A stretch of DNA of 64,000 nucleotides from Chryseobacterium vaccae (GTDB lineage Bacteria > Bacteroidota > Bacteroidia > Flavobacteriales > Weeksellaceae), in the NCBI RefSeq assembly GCF_009602705.1, contig NZ_VSWH01000001.1, forward strand, positions 434,001 through 498,000. Direction: 5' to 3'. The first letter of the stretch is position 1. Each line of letters starts with the position of its first letter. The notes under the pieces were generated by a model. It did no database searches and was not told the DNA's origin. It saw only the letters and a list, made by a program, of their open reading frames with translations. Shown piece by piece: positions 17,365 to 26,845 of the stretch. The position numbers were made by a program, and so were the translations under genes.

Positions 17365-18227
17365 TTAGAAGAGTGAAATATAACGAGATTGATTTCGTAA
17401 AATATACAAAATGCCTGGAAAATTCTGAACAGAGAAACTGGTATGCCCGAAAGGAAATTTTAGATCAGCTTTCAGGCAGTTGGCATGTCCTGGTTTATGG
17501 AGATTATGAAGCGGTAATGCCTGTTCATATAGATCGAAAAGTAGGAATTAATTTCGTTAATATGCCACTTTTCTGTCAGCAGCTTGGGGTTTTTTCAAAA
17601 GCTGATGATTCAGGAATCAATGATCTGTTTTTACAGTTTTTAAAAAAGAAATATATTCTTTTTCTCTATTCATTTAATCAGCATAATACATTTTCATCGG
17701 AGCCGGAAAAAAGAAAAAATTACATTATTCCCATTTCTGACTATGTCCTGTTAAGAAGAAAAAAATACTTTAAAGGAAGAAAATCTACCGCTAAAATGGC
17801 TCAGCACCTTCATTATAAGGAAATCGAGCTTAATGACCAGAGCATTCTTTTTTTTCGCAGTAATTTAAAAGGACTTTCCAAAGAATCGGATTGGCAGAAA
17901 CTTAAAAATTATCTGTTCTTTCTTTCCGAAAATAATTCCCTTAAGCTCTGCGGGGCATTTTTTAATGATATATTAATCAGCCTGGCTGTTTTAGTTTCAG
18001 ACAAAGAACAGTTTTCTTTGCTAAGTTTGGTCAATGATGAAAAATATAAAAATGAAAATGGGGCTTCTTTTGTAATCGACAGAATTCTGAATCTGTATAT
18101 TCATGAAAAATCATTCAATTTCATGGGAAGCAATATCCGGGGAATTCAGGTTTTTTTCAAAAGTTTTGGAGCAGAACTTCATGAATATGGTGTTATTGAA
18201 AATAAATTTCTTAAAAGGTTTTATTAA
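17361..18227 (+). CDS. Uncharacterised FemAB/GNAT-like protein
   Basis: The 288-residue protein has no signal peptide. It starts RRVKYNEIDFVKYTKCLENSEQRNWYARKEILD, resembling proteins of the FemAB-like GNAT superfamily found in Bacteroidota, and ends with a second acetyltransferase-like half (LCGAFFNDILISLAVLVSD ... FMGSNIRGIQVFFKSFGAELHEY). That FxGS(N/S)xxGxxxFxxxFG pattern is typical of FemAB/LPG-type aminoacyl or acyl transferases. The substrate is unknown. It overlaps radC by 4 bp. The evidence is a family-level resemblance only. Confidence 0.65.
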   Translation: MIRRVKYNEIDFVKYTKCLENSEQRNWYARKEILDQLSGSWHVLVYGDYEAVMPVHIDRKVGINFVNMPLFCQQLGVFSKADDSGINDLFLQFLKKKYILFLYSFNQHNTFSSEPEKRKNYIIPISDYVLLRRKKYFKGRKSTAKMAQHLHYKEIELNDQSILFFRSNLKGLSKESDWQKLKNYLFFLSENNSLKLCGAFFNDILISLAVLVSDKEQFSLLSLVNDEKYKNENGASFVIDRILNLYIHEKSFNFMGSNIRGIQVFFKSFGAELHEYGVIENKFLKRFY

Positions 18228-18383
18228 ACAATTTTGAACGCAGGACGTTACTCAGACCTATAAGCCTGTTTCTGCTCGTTAAATTTTTTCAGTAGAGATA
18301 ATTTTTTTAACTCATTGAAAATTAAATGTATATATTTTCTTGTTTAAGAGGGTATCCGAATTTATTATTTCATAGCTTAATCC

Positions 18384-18425
18384 TCACAAATTTGTGATTT
18401 TTTTCTCTTACAAAGTTTTTGTAAG
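18384..18425. promoter_or_regulatory. Two palindromes upstream of the secreted-protein pair
   Basis: TCACAAATTTGTGA (18384-18397) is a perfect 14-bp palindrome. CTTACAAA/TTTGTAAG (18407-18414, 18418-18425) is a perfect 8-bp inverted repeat with a 3-nt loop. Both share an ACAAA...TTTGT core, and the second contains the TTTG that would be the -33 box for a TATATTC at 18437. They look like paired operators. Confidence 0.45.
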
Positions 18426-18490
18426 GTAAATAGTTGTATATTCATGGTGTAAAAAAGCTAAATAAACCATAAAACTTAAATTTAATCATC

Positions 18491-19294
18491 ATGAAAAAAA
18501 CATTCATTTTGGCGGCTATTGCTATGGCTGCATTCTCAAATGCCCAATCAACATGGAATCTATTAGGAAATTTAGGAACCTCTCCGGGTAAAGAATATAT
18601 CGGAACAAGAGATGAGCAGGATCTGGTTATAAAAACAATGAGTACTGAGCGGATGAGAATTCATGCGAAAGGAAGCATAGGAATCAATACAGCTCCTGAT
18701 CCTAACTACATTTTTAAGGCAATGGGCAGGTCCCAATTCATTTCCACCACCACTTCTGATACATTTCAGGTACTGAATCACGGTGCCAATGTTGGGAATG
18801 GCTCTTCTTTGGTGTGGCTGTCGTACAAGGAATATCAGCCCAATAATCCAGGGATTTTTGATGTCTCAGGAATAACAAGCCTTAACGGTCCTTTTGAAAG
18901 TATCTTATCATTGAAAGCAAACGGTAAAATGGTTTTAGGACCTTCAAGTCTTACTTTCAACTGTTCTGACTGTAACGATTACAGATTATTTGTGAAAAAC
19001 GGAATCAGAACTGAAAAAATAAAGGTTGACATTGCAGCAGACAACGGCTGGGCAGATTATGTCTTCGAAAAAGACTATAAACTGATGCCATTGAATGAAT
19101 TGGATAAGTTCATCAGTGAAAACGGCCACCTTCCGGAGGTACCTACTACAGAAGAAGCTATCAAAAACGGGGTGGAGCTGAAAGAAATGAATATTCTCCT
19201 GCTTAAAAAAGTAGAAGAATTAACACTATATATGATTCAGCAGAGTAAAGAGATCAAGGAATTAAAAAATAAAATACAGCAATATGAAAAATAA
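18491..19294 (+). CDS. Secreted tail-fibre-like protein with C-terminal coiled coil
   Basis: The 267-residue product has a signal peptide (MKKTFILAAIAMAAFSNAQ). The N-terminal third is a beta-rich stretch of the LGTSPG...MSTERMRIHAKGSIGIN type that recurs in Bacteroidota surface proteins. The C-terminus (about 195-267) has the tail-fibre/chaperone-like pattern DYKLMPLNELDKFISENGHLPEVPTTEEAIKNGVELKEMN and then a coiled coil (LLLKKVEELTLYMIQQSKEIKELKNKIQQ). It probably trimerises on the surface. It has no T9SS tail. The gene overlaps the subtilase start by 11 bp, so the two are coexpressed. Confidence 0.8.
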   Translation: MKKTFILAAIAMAAFSNAQSTWNLLGNLGTSPGKEYIGTRDEQDLVIKTMSTERMRIHAKGSIGINTAPDPNYIFKAMGRSQFISTTTSDTFQVLNHGANVGNGSSLVWLSYKEYQPNNPGIFDVSGITSLNGPFESILSLKANGKMVLGPSSLTFNCSDCNDYRLFVKNGIRTEKIKVDIAADNGWADYVFEKDYKLMPLNELDKFISENGHLPEVPTTEEAIKNGVELKEMNILLLKKVEELTLYMIQQSKEIKELKNKIQQYEK

Positions 19295-21113
19295 AGTATT
19301 AATTGCTGCATTTTCTTTATGGTCCGCCTTATCTTTTGCTCAAAATAAAGCCTACTATATAGAAATTGCAAACAACGATAATGTTCCCAAAATAAAAAGC
19401 AATGGTAAAAACCTGTTTTTAGAACATACCGACAGATCTGTTACACAAGTTTTATCGAAATATGAAATCTATAAATTTGAAAAAGCTTTTCCCCTGGCAG
19501 TTACCCCATTTCTGCAGAGAATATATCTGCTGGAGGTTAATAAAAGTGAAGTTTTCGAGGATTTAAAGCAATTCAGTAGATATTTTCCTCTGATAGAAGA
19601 AACCCGTAAACCGGAAATTTTATATACCCCGAATGATTATCATTATCCCATTGGAAGCTCAGCTCCCCGCAAAAGTCTTGATCTCATCAATATAACAAAT
19701 GCCTGGGATTACACTCATGGAGATCCTAATATTAAAATAGGAATATGTGATACCCCTATCAGGCTTACCCACGAAGACCTTGTAGGAAAAGTAACCAGCC
19801 TGGATACTTATACCTATCCGGATTCTCATGGAACAGCAGTAGCAAGCCACGCTGCGGCAAATACCGATAATGGTAAGGGAATCCCTGGAACCGGGTTTAA
19901 CTCTACTGTACTTTATAAAATGAACAATAGTGTTAACGGATTATTGGAATTATCAAAAAAAGGAGCAAGAGTAGTTAATGCCAGCTGGCATAACGGATAT
20001 TGTGCACCAAGTACTATTGAACAAAGCGTTATTGATGAAATATATGCTAATGGAACAGTAGTTATTGCAGCGGCAGGAAATTCATCTACCTGTGGAGGTC
20101 CTTTCACTTATGTATATCCTGCAAGTTACAATCATGTGATCAGTGTTTCTACCGTGGGACATGAAGATGTAGGCTTTACTTACAACAATATTCCGATGAT
20201 CTGGAAAGATCGAGTAGAACATAACATCGGAGATCCTGCAACCATTAACAGAGTGAACGATAAAGTGGATGTGTATGCTTCAGGATATAATGTTCTGGGA
20301 GCAACTGCAGAAAGTGACACTTCTTATGGAGGCGCGTGGGGAACTTCTTTATCAGCCCCGCAGGTATCAGGTGTTGTGGCCTTATTATTTTCAGCTAATA
20401 ATTGTTTGAATGCAGATGAAGTAGAGTCTATTCTGAAATTAGGAGCATCCGATCTTGATACCATTCCGGAGAACCTTCCATACGTCGGAAGAATGGGAGC
20501 GGGTAGAATTGATGCGGGAAAATCTACTAAACTGGCCTGGCAGATGAATCCGGTAAACGGCGGTGAGATGCTGGTTTCAGGAAGAGATTTTAACCGATAT
20601 AGTTTTGAGCTGATTAATTCTCCTCAGAAAGTAAGAATAAAAGATCAGTCATTTGTAAACCAATCTGAAATTACCATTAAAGCAAAAGACTATATCCTTC
20701 TGGAAAATAATGTTGTATTGGCACCGGATCCTGGGAAATCAAATTACCTTTATATTGGCGATAATTCATGTTATACCTTCGCACCGGTGGCCACTAAAGC
20801 TTCTGAAACAGAACGAAACAGCAAATTATCAGATGTGCAGATCGCAGAAAGTAACCTTTTGGCTGTTGAAGTGTATCCTAATCCGTCATCAGGACTTATT
20901 TACTTTAAAAACCTGGAAAAGATCAGTGCTGGCGAAAAAATATCTGTAGCAGTTTATGATCTTTCGGGAAGACTGGTCATCAATAAACCGAATCTATCCG
21001 TATTAGGTATTGTACGTAACGGGTTTGATATAAGCGAATTAAAACAAGGCTCCTATTTGGTTGAACTGAGTTCAGGTAAAGAAAAAGTCAATAAGAAAAT
21101 TATTAAAAAATAA
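19284..21113 (+). CDS. S8 (subtilisin-like) peptidase with T9SS C-terminal sorting domain
   Basis: The 609-residue product has a signal peptide cleaved after about SFAQ20, a propeptide-like region to about 125, then a subtilase domain with Asp156 (GICDTPIRLTHEDL), His182 (DSHGTAVAS), oxyanion Asn266 (AAAGNSS) and Ser355 (GTSLSAPQVSG). The catalytic Asp is followed by TP where TG is usual. The last 80 residues (VYPNPSSGLIYFKN ... GSYLVELSSGKEKVNKKIIKK) are a type A T9SS sorting domain, so the enzyme is exported and attached to the surface or released. It overlaps the preceding tail-fibre-like gene. Confidence 0.95.
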   Translation: MKNKVLIAAFSLWSALSFAQNKAYYIEIANNDNVPKIKSNGKNLFLEHTDRSVTQVLSKYEIYKFEKAFPLAVTPFLQRIYLLEVNKSEVFEDLKQFSRYFPLIEETRKPEILYTPNDYHYPIGSSAPRKSLDLINITNAWDYTHGDPNIKIGICDTPIRLTHEDLVGKVTSLDTYTYPDSHGTAVASHAAANTDNGKGIPGTGFNSTVLYKMNNSVNGLLELSKKGARVVNASWHNGYCAPSTIEQSVIDEIYANGTVVIAAAGNSSTCGGPFTYVYPASYNHVISVSTVGHEDVGFTYNNIPMIWKDRVEHNIGDPATINRVNDKVDVYASGYNVLGATAESDTSYGGAWGTSLSAPQVSGVVALLFSANNCLNADEVESILKLGASDLDTIPENLPYVGRMGAGRIDAGKSTKLAWQMNPVNGGEMLVSGRDFNRYSFELINSPQKVRIKDQSFVNQSEITIKAKDYILLENNVVLAPDPGKSNYLYIGDNSCYTFAPVATKASETERNSKLSDVQIAESNLLAVEVYPNPSSGLIYFKNLEKISAGEKISVAVYDLSGRLVINKPNLSVLGIVRNGFDISELKQGSYLVELSSGKEKVNKKIIKK

Positions 21114-21121
21114 CTAAACAG

Positions 21122-21149
21122 ACAGTCGGAGCTTTCCGGCTGTTTTTTT
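21122..21149 (+). terminator. Terminator of the subtilase unit
   Basis: Stem ACAGTCGGA/TCCGGCTGT (one T-G pair) with loop GCTT, followed by seven T residues, 8 bp after the stop. Confidence 0.88.
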
Positions 21150-21253
21150 ATTTCTCTTTCCCAATTCCTGAAGGTTATTTTCCTGTATAAGGTTTAAAAA
21201 ATTTTTATTAACGGATATATGCAAAAAATCTTTAGAACCCGGAAAATAATTAG

Positions 21254-21261
21254 TAATTTTG
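21254..21261 (+). promoter_or_regulatory. TAATTTTG -7 box before the 21274 gene
   Basis: Exact TAnnTTTG match, 12 bp before the ATG at 21274 and downstream of the subtilase terminator, so it probably opens the transcript that includes ppa. Confidence 0.45.
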
Positions 21262-21273
21262 CGGTCTAAAATT

Positions 21274-21786
21274 ATGACTAGTTTTTCAGGATATTTACCT
21301 TATGCTTTTGCATTGATTATTGCAATTCCTTTTCTGGTTTTGCTGAGACAATTTGTACATACCTATATTACCCTTAAAAATCAGGAGATCAAACTTCTTT
21401 CCGTAAAATCGAATACAGAAAACAAAACCCATTCTTATGAAAGGATGACTCTCTTTCTGGAAAGAATGAAACCTTCCAATCTTATTCAGAAATTTGATAA
21501 AGATCTTGCGGTTCATGAATTTATTTTCCTTACTGAAAAAGCAATCAATGAAGAATTTGAATATAACTCTTCACAGCAGCTTTATCTGACAAAAAATTCA
21601 TGGAAGAATATCGTGGATTCTAAGAATGCAGTGATTGATCTGCTTCATAAAACGTATGAAGGGTTGAAAGGAAATGCTGATCTGGATGAATTCAAGACCA
21701 TTTTCATCATGAATTACATGGAAAGTGAAGATTATATTGCCGATACAATAGAAGATCTTCGAAGAGAAATTTTAATAATAACTTAA
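21274..21786 (+). CDS. Uncharacterised single-pass membrane protein upstream of ppa
   Basis: The ATG at 21274 gives 170 residues. A TTG 15 bp upstream is in frame but sits inside the predicted promoter. Residues 8-27 form one transmembrane segment (YAFALIIAIPFLVLLRQFV), followed by a charged helical cytoplasmic-type domain with SNLIQKFDKDLAVHEFIFLTEKAINEEFEYNSSQQLYLT. Orthologues of this shape are common in flavobacteria as hypothetical proteins. It lies 17 bp before ppa and is presumably cotranscribed with it. I do not recognise a function. Confidence 0.8.
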   Translation: MTSFSGYLPYAFALIIAIPFLVLLRQFVHTYITLKNQEIKLLSVKSNTENKTHSYERMTLFLERMKPSNLIQKFDKDLAVHEFIFLTEKAINEEFEYNSSQQLYLTKNSWKNIVDSKNAVIDLLHKTYEGLKGNADLDEFKTIFIMNYMESEDYIADTIEDLRREILIIT

Positions 21787-21803
21787 AAAATAACAGATAA
21801 ATA

Positions 21804-22415
21804 ATGATTCCAAATTTTAAAGCACATCCATGGCATGGAATTACTGCGGGAGAAGATGCGCCAAATGTTGTAAATGTATTTGTGGAAATCGTTCCTTCAG
21901 ATACCATTAAATATGAAGTTGACAAAGAAACAGGATTTTTGAAGGTAGACAGGCCTCAGAAATTTTCCAATATTATCCCTGCTTTGTATGGTTTTGTTCC
22001 AAGAACATACTGCCATAATGAAGTAATGAAACTTGCTGTAGAAGCAGGAGCAGATGATGTAACCATGGGAGATCATGACCCTCTTGATATTTGTGTATTA
22101 AGTTCGCACAACATTCACTCCGGAGGAATATTAATGGAAGCTATTCCAATCGGTGGATTTAAAATGATCGATGGAGGAGAAGCAGATGACAAAATTGTTG
22201 CTGTAATGATCGGAGATCATGCTTTCGGACACTTCAGAGATATCTCTGAGCTTCCTGAAGCTGAAGTAAAAAGATTAATGCACTACTTCCTTACGTATAA
22301 AAATTTACCGGATGAGCCTGCAAAATGCAGAATCCATGAAATTTACGGAGCGGAGCACGCTAAAAAAGTGATCAAAGCTTCTCAAACAGATTATGCCAAT
22401 AAATTTGGCGGATAA
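21804..22415 (+). CDS. ppa: Inorganic pyrophosphatase (soluble, family I)
   Basis: The 203-residue cytoplasmic enzyme hydrolyses pyrophosphate to phosphate and so pulls biosynthetic reactions forward. Family I landmarks are IKYEVDKETG, YGFVPRTYCHN, the metal-binding GDHDPLDICVL and IDGGEADDKIVAV. The third position in the D-x-DPLD signature is His rather than the usual Gly/Asn/Ser, probably a lineage difference. A membrane pyrophosphatase gene follows 187 bp downstream after a terminator, so the cell has both a heat-releasing and an ion-pumping route for PPi. Confidence 0.95.
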   Translation: MIPNFKAHPWHGITAGEDAPNVVNVFVEIVPSDTIKYEVDKETGFLKVDRPQKFSNIIPALYGFVPRTYCHNEVMKLAVEAGADDVTMGDHDPLDICVLSSHNIHSGGILMEAIPIGGFKMIDGGEADDKIVAVMIGDHAFGHFRDISELPEAEVKRLMHYFLTYKNLPDEPAKCRIHEIYGAEHAKKVIKASQTDYANKFGG

Positions 22416-22437
22416 TATTCGCTGATTTTTATCATAG

Positions 22438-22472
22438 AAAAAGGGTAAACGATTCTTCGTTTATCCTTTTTT
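22438..22472 (+). terminator. Terminator between ppa and hppA
   Basis: Stem AAAGGGTAAACGA/TCGTTTATCCTTT with one G-T pair, loop TTCT and a T tract. It separates the two pyrophosphatase transcripts. Confidence 0.88.
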
Positions 22473-22602
22473 ATTGGCTGTTTACAGGGATCAGGTCCAA
22501 CACTTTTCCAACGCCGTAACTTTAAACTGTTGGTTTTTTTTGATGTTTTAGTGATAATTATTTATTATATTTAATTTTCTATTATCAAAAAAATATTAAA
22601 CT

Positions 22603-25329
22603 ATGGATCTATTTGTGTTAGTGCCAATTTTTGGTGTTGTTGCGCTGTTGTATACTTTTTTGCAGAGCAATTGGGTAAGCAGACAGAATGCCGGAAATGA
22701 AAAAATGAAAATAATCAGTGGACATATCGCTGATGGTGCAATGGCTTTTCTAAAGGCCGAGTACAAGATTTTAACCTATTTCGTAGTAGTAGTGGCCATC
22801 CTTTTGGCTGTAATGGGTTCCAGTAACGCCAATTCTCACTGGAGCATCGGAGTTGCTTTTGCCGTAGGAGCTGTATTTTCAGCCCTGGCAGGATTCATTG
22901 GAATGAAGATCGCTACAAAAGCCAATGTAAGAACCGCAGAGGCAGCAAAAACATCCTTATCAAAAGCACTTAAAGTATCTTTTACCGGAGGTTCCGTAAT
23001 GGGAATGGGTGTTGCCGGACTGGCTGTTTTGGGCTTGGGATCCTTATTTCTGATTATTAAACAGATCTTTGCTCCGGAAGCTACTGTGGATTCCCATGAA
23101 ATGGAAAGAACCATTGAAATTCTCACCGGATTTTCTTTAGGAGCAGAATCTATTGCTCTTTTTGCCAGAGTGGGAGGCGGTATCTATACAAAAGCAGCAG
23201 ACGTTGGCGCTGACCTGGTAGGAAAAGTAGAAGCTGGAATTCCAGAAGATGATCCAAGAAACCCGGCTACCATTGCAGATAATGTAGGAGATAACGTGGG
23301 AGACGTAGCAGGCATGGGAGCCGATTTATTTGGTTCTTATGTGGCAACTGTATTGGCAACCATGGTTTTAGGAAGAGAAACGATTTCCAATGATGCTTTC
23401 GGTGGATTTGCCCCGATTCTTCTGCCGATGCTTATTGCGGGAACAGGAATTATATTTTCTATGATAGGAACTTTATTCGTAAGAATTAATGATAATGAAG
23501 GCTCATCTACTTCCTCTGTTCAGAATGCCCTGAATCTGGGAAACTGGGGAAGTATCGTAATCACTGCCATATCATCCTATTTTTTGGTAAATTATACACT
23601 TCCAGAAACCATGACCCTCAGAGGGCATGAATTTACAAAAATGGGCGTTTTTGGAGCAATAATGGTAGGTCTGGTTGTGGGTACCCTAATGAGTATTATT
23701 ACAGAATATTATACTGCCATGGGTAAAAGACCGGTTTCCAGTATTGTGAGACAGTCTTCCACAGGGCATGCAACCAATATTATTGGCGGCCTTTCTGTAG
23801 GAATGGAATCAACGCTGCTTCCGATTATTGTGCTTGCAGGAGGAATTTACGGATCTTACTTATGTGCCGGACTATACGGAGTAGCAATTGCTGCTGCCGG
23901 AATGATGGCTACAACAGCTATGCAGCTTGCAATTGATGCCTTCGGGCCAATTGCAGATAACGCCGGAGGTATTGCTGAAATGAGTGAGCTTCCGAAAGAA
24001 GTCCGTGAAAAAACAGATATTCTTGATGCGGTAGGAAATACAACTGCAGCTACAGGTAAAGGATTTGCAATTGCTTCTGCAGCATTAACAGCACTGGCCT
24101 TATTTGCTGCTTTCGTAGGAATTGCAGGAATTGATGGTATTGATATTTACAGAGCAGATGTTCTGGCCGGATTATTTGTAGGAGGAATGATTCCTTTTAT
24201 ATTTTCCTCTCTGGCTATTACAGCAGTAGGACAGGCAGCCATGGCTATGGTGGAAGAAGTGAGAAGACAGTTTCGTGAAATTCCGGGAATCCTGGAAGGA
24301 AAAGCACAGCCTGAATATGAAAAATGTGTCGCCATTTCTACCGATGCCTCTATCCGGAAAATGATGCTTCCGGGGGCGATTGCTATTGTATCTCCTTTGT
24401 TGATCGGGTTTATTTTCGGACCTGAAGTATTGGGAGGTTTCTTAGCAGGAGCTACCGTTTGCGGAGTTCTTATGGGAATGTTCCAGAATAATGCCGGCGG
24501 TGCCTGGGATAATGCTAAAAAATCTTTTGAAAAAGGCGTAGATATTAACGGTCAGACCTACTACAAAGGTTCAGAGCCACATAAAGCTTCTGTAACCGGA
24601 GATACCGTGGGAGATCCGTTTAAAGATACTTCCGGACCTTCTATGAACATTCTGATTAAGCTGATGTCCATCGTTTCACTGGTAATTGCTCCAACACTTG
24701 CAGTACTGCATAAAGATAAGATTGAAGCTAACAGAAAGGCTAAGCTGGAAAGTCTTATGGGAGCATCGCAGGCACATTCCACTACCGTGAGTGCTGTTCA
24801 GGAAGCTATTCCGGGAGAAGTGAAAGGGCATCTTAATGAAAACGGAGACTTTGTATATGAAACCGGAAATGTTCAGGAAATTAAGCTGAAAGGAGGAAAA
24901 ACAATTGCTATTGGTGAAGGAAGTAAACTATATCAGCTGTATAATGCAGTAGATAAGAAAGATAAATCCATTTTAGATCCCAATATCTGGTATACTATTG
25001 AAAACCTTTATTTTGAAACCGGATCAAGCGACCTGAAAGCAGGGTCTGAAGCACAGCTGAATAATCTTGCTGAGATTCTGAATGCGTATCCGGATCTTAA
25101 GATCAAATTAGGTGGATATACAGACAATACCGGAAATGAAGAAAGCAATCTGAAATTATCTAATCTGAGAGCTCAGACGGCGAAACTTAAACTTCTGGAA
25201 TTGGGAATTCCGTCAGATAGGGTAGAAGCAGATGGTTATGGTTCACAGCATCCCGTATGCGCGGCTAATGATACCGATGAATGTAAAGCTAAAAACAGAA
25301 GAATTGATGTAAGAGTTCTGGCTCTGTAG
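22603..25329 (+). CDS. hppA: Sodium-type, K+-dependent membrane pyrophosphatase fused to a C-terminal OmpA domain
   Basis: The 908-residue protein has the multi-helix membrane pyrophosphatase core. The catalytic blocks are [45 protein letters not shown] and [29 protein letters not shown]. Ala rather than Lys after GNTT is the K+-dependent signature, a class in which many members pump Na+. It couples PPi hydrolysis to cation export. After the last helix (about 710) a linker leads to an OmpA-type peptidoglycan-binding domain (about 795-908: [48 protein letters not shown]). Typical members end near 700-800 residues, so the domain is an addition. The frame is continuous, with no sign of a join error. 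Confidence 0.95.
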   Translation: MDLFVLVPIFGVVALLYTFLQSNWVSRQNAGNEKMKIISGHIADGAMAFLKAEYKILTYFVVVVAILLAVMGSSNANSHWSIGVAFAVGAVFSALAGFIGMKIATKANVRTAEAAKTSLSKALKVSFTGGSVMGMGVAGLAVLGLGSLFLIIKQIFAPEATVDSHEMERTIEILTGFSLGAESIALFARVGGGIYTKAADVGADLVGKVEAGIPEDDPRNPATIADNVGDNVGDVAGMGADLFGSYVATVLATMVLGRETISNDAFGGFAPILLPMLIAGTGIIFSMIGTLFVRINDNEGSSTSSVQNALNLGNWGSIVITAISSYFLVNYTLPETMTLRGHEFTKMGVFGAIMVGLVVGTLMSIITEYYTAMGKRPVSSIVRQSSTGHATNIIGGLSVGMESTLLPIIVLAGGIYGSYLCAGLYGVAIAAAGMMATTAMQLAIDAFGPIADNAGGIAEMSELPKEVREKTDILDAVGNTTAATGKGFAIASAALTALALFAAFVGIAGIDGIDIYRADVLAGLFVGGMIPFIFSSLAITAVGQAAMAMVEEVRRQFREIPGILEGKAQPEYEKCVAISTDASIRKMMLPGAIAIVSPLLIGFIFGPEVLGGFLAGATVCGVLMGMFQNNAGGAWDNAKKSFEKGVDINGQTYYKGSEPHKASVTGDTVGDPFKDTSGPSMNILIKLMSIVSLVIAPTLAVLHKDKIEANRKAKLESLMGASQAHSTTVSAVQEAIPGEVKGHLNENGDFVYETGNVQEIKLKGGKTIAIGEGSKLYQLYNAVDKKDKSILDPNIWYTIENLYFETGSSDLKAGSEAQLNNLAEILNAYPDLKIKLGGYTDNTGNEESNLKLSNLRAQTAKLKLLELGIPSDRVEADGYGSQHPVCAANDTDECKAKNRRIDVRVLAL

Positions 25330-25351
25330 CCTTGAAACGATAAAATATATT

Positions 25352-25381
25352 AAAAGACACCGCATTTGTGGTGTCTTTTTT
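25352..25381 (+). terminator. Terminator of hppA
   Basis: Perfect stem AAAAGACACC/GGTGTCTTTT with an 8-nt loop and T tract, 22 bp after the stop. Confidence 0.9.
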
Positions 25382-25466
25382 AGTTTTATAGCATTGAATT
25401 AAAAATCTGTTCAATCTGCAACAATTGCGAAAAAAAATATCCAGAAAGGTTTGTGCGAAATAAAAA

Positions 25467-26606
25467 TTAAAGATTCCTTCTCAGGTACTCCATCGCCTGA
25501 ATAATCACTTCATCCTTTTTAGCAAAACTAAATCGCACATAATCTGAGTTCTGTTTTGAATGATAAAATGCAGAGAGAGGCAAACAGGCTGTTTTCTTTT
25601 CAACAGTCAGCCATTTGGAGAACTCTACATCGGTCATTGTTTTGGAAATATTTCTGAAATTAACAATTTGGAAAACACTTCCCTCTGCTTTCTGCAGGGT
25701 TTCTAAAGGAGTGTTTTGAGCCATATCATAAAACAGATCTCTCTTTTTCTGCATCAATCTTTGGTTTTCAGACGGATCAAAGACTTCCAAGTATTTTGCC
25801 AGTGCATATTGTGCCGGAGCATTGGCACTATAAGAAATATACTGCTGATAGCACCTGAACTTTGAAGTCAGATCTTCGGATGCTGCCAAATAGCTTACTT
25901 TCCAGCCGGAGGTATGAAACATTTTTCCGAAAGAAAAAATACAGAACGTTCTGTTTTTAAGTTCCGGATGCAGCAAAGAACTGTAATGCTCGACACCATC
26001 ATAACAATAAGTATCATAAATCTCTTCTGAAATCAGGTAAATTTCCTGATCTTTAATCAGCTCGTACAACTGCTGCCAGTCGTTTTGTTTCCATATTTTT
26101 CCGGTAGGGTTTTGGGGTGAATTAACGATGATTGCTTTTGTCTTTTTAGAAATACATTGTTGAAACTTTTCCCAGTCTATAGTAAAATTTTGGTCGAGAT
26201 CATAATAGACAGGAATACCTCCGTTGATCACTACAGATGGACCATAGGTATAATAAGAAGGCTGTATAATGATGACTTCATCTTCCTGATTCAAAACGGA
26301 TTTTAGTGCAGTATGTAAAGCAAAGGTTGCACACGGGATAATCGTGACTTCAGTTTCTTTAAGCTGAATACTGTTTTTTCGCCGCCCATTAAACTGTATG
26401 ATATTTTTTATAAGAAACGGATTGCCTGCCAAAGGTTCATAATGATGACTGTCATAATCTGCGGCTTCTTTTAAAAATGTTGTCAGGCGCAGATCAATGT
26501 CAAAATCGGGAATTCCTAAAGAAAGATCAAAGCTGTTATGCCTGATGGCAAGATCAGACATTTCTGTGAAAAATGAATAATGAGTAAATCCGTAAATTTT
26601 TTCCAT
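25467..26606 (-). CDS. Class I/II PLP-dependent aminotransferase (methionine/kynurenine aminotransferase-like)
   Basis: The 379-residue fold-type I enzyme shows SLGIPDFD near the N-terminus, HYEPLAGNP, the NSPQNPTGK substrate/PLP block (162-170), EEIYD with the PLP Asp/Tyr region (194-198), and the Schiff-base Lys228 in FSFGKMFHTSGWKVSYL. The C-terminal Arg is in YVRFSF. This subgroup includes YbdL/MtnE-like methionine and kynurenine-oxoglutarate aminotransferases, so transamination of methionine or an aromatic acid is the best guess. The gene stands alone and has its own 240-bp upstream gap shared with the M28 peptidase. Confidence 0.9.
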   Translation of the reverse strand: MEKIYGFTHYSFFTEMSDLAIRHNSFDLSLGIPDFDIDLRLTTFLKEAADYDSHHYEPLAGNPFLIKNIIQFNGRRKNSIQLKETEVTIIPCATFALHTALKSVLNQEDEVIIIQPSYYTYGPSVVINGGIPVYYDLDQNFTIDWEKFQQCISKKTKAIIVNSPQNPTGKIWKQNDWQQLYELIKDQEIYLISEEIYDTYCYDGVEHYSSLLHPELKNRTFCIFSFGKMFHTSGWKVSYLAASEDLTSKFRCYQQYISYSANAPAQYALAKYLEVFDPSENQRLMQKKRDLFYDMAQNTPLETLQKAEGSVFQIVNFRNISKTMTDVEFSKWLTVEKKTACLPLSAFYHSKQNSDYVRFSFAKKDEVIIQAMEYLRRNL

Positions 26607-26845
26607 CTATTCTGTATTTAATTCAAATATAATGAAATTAGTATCATATTTTTATACAAAACAATGTTTTAATGTGATTTGCATTGTTAATTATGTTTTT
26701 TATTGGTTATATTTTAAATTTAACTTGTTTTAAACATAGATGAAAATAAGTTTTATGATCATAATTCCCTTAAATAAAGCCAAATTGTAAGCAGTATCGT
26801 TCCGGTTAAATAAAATTTGTTATTTTTAGACAAATAATTATTCTA

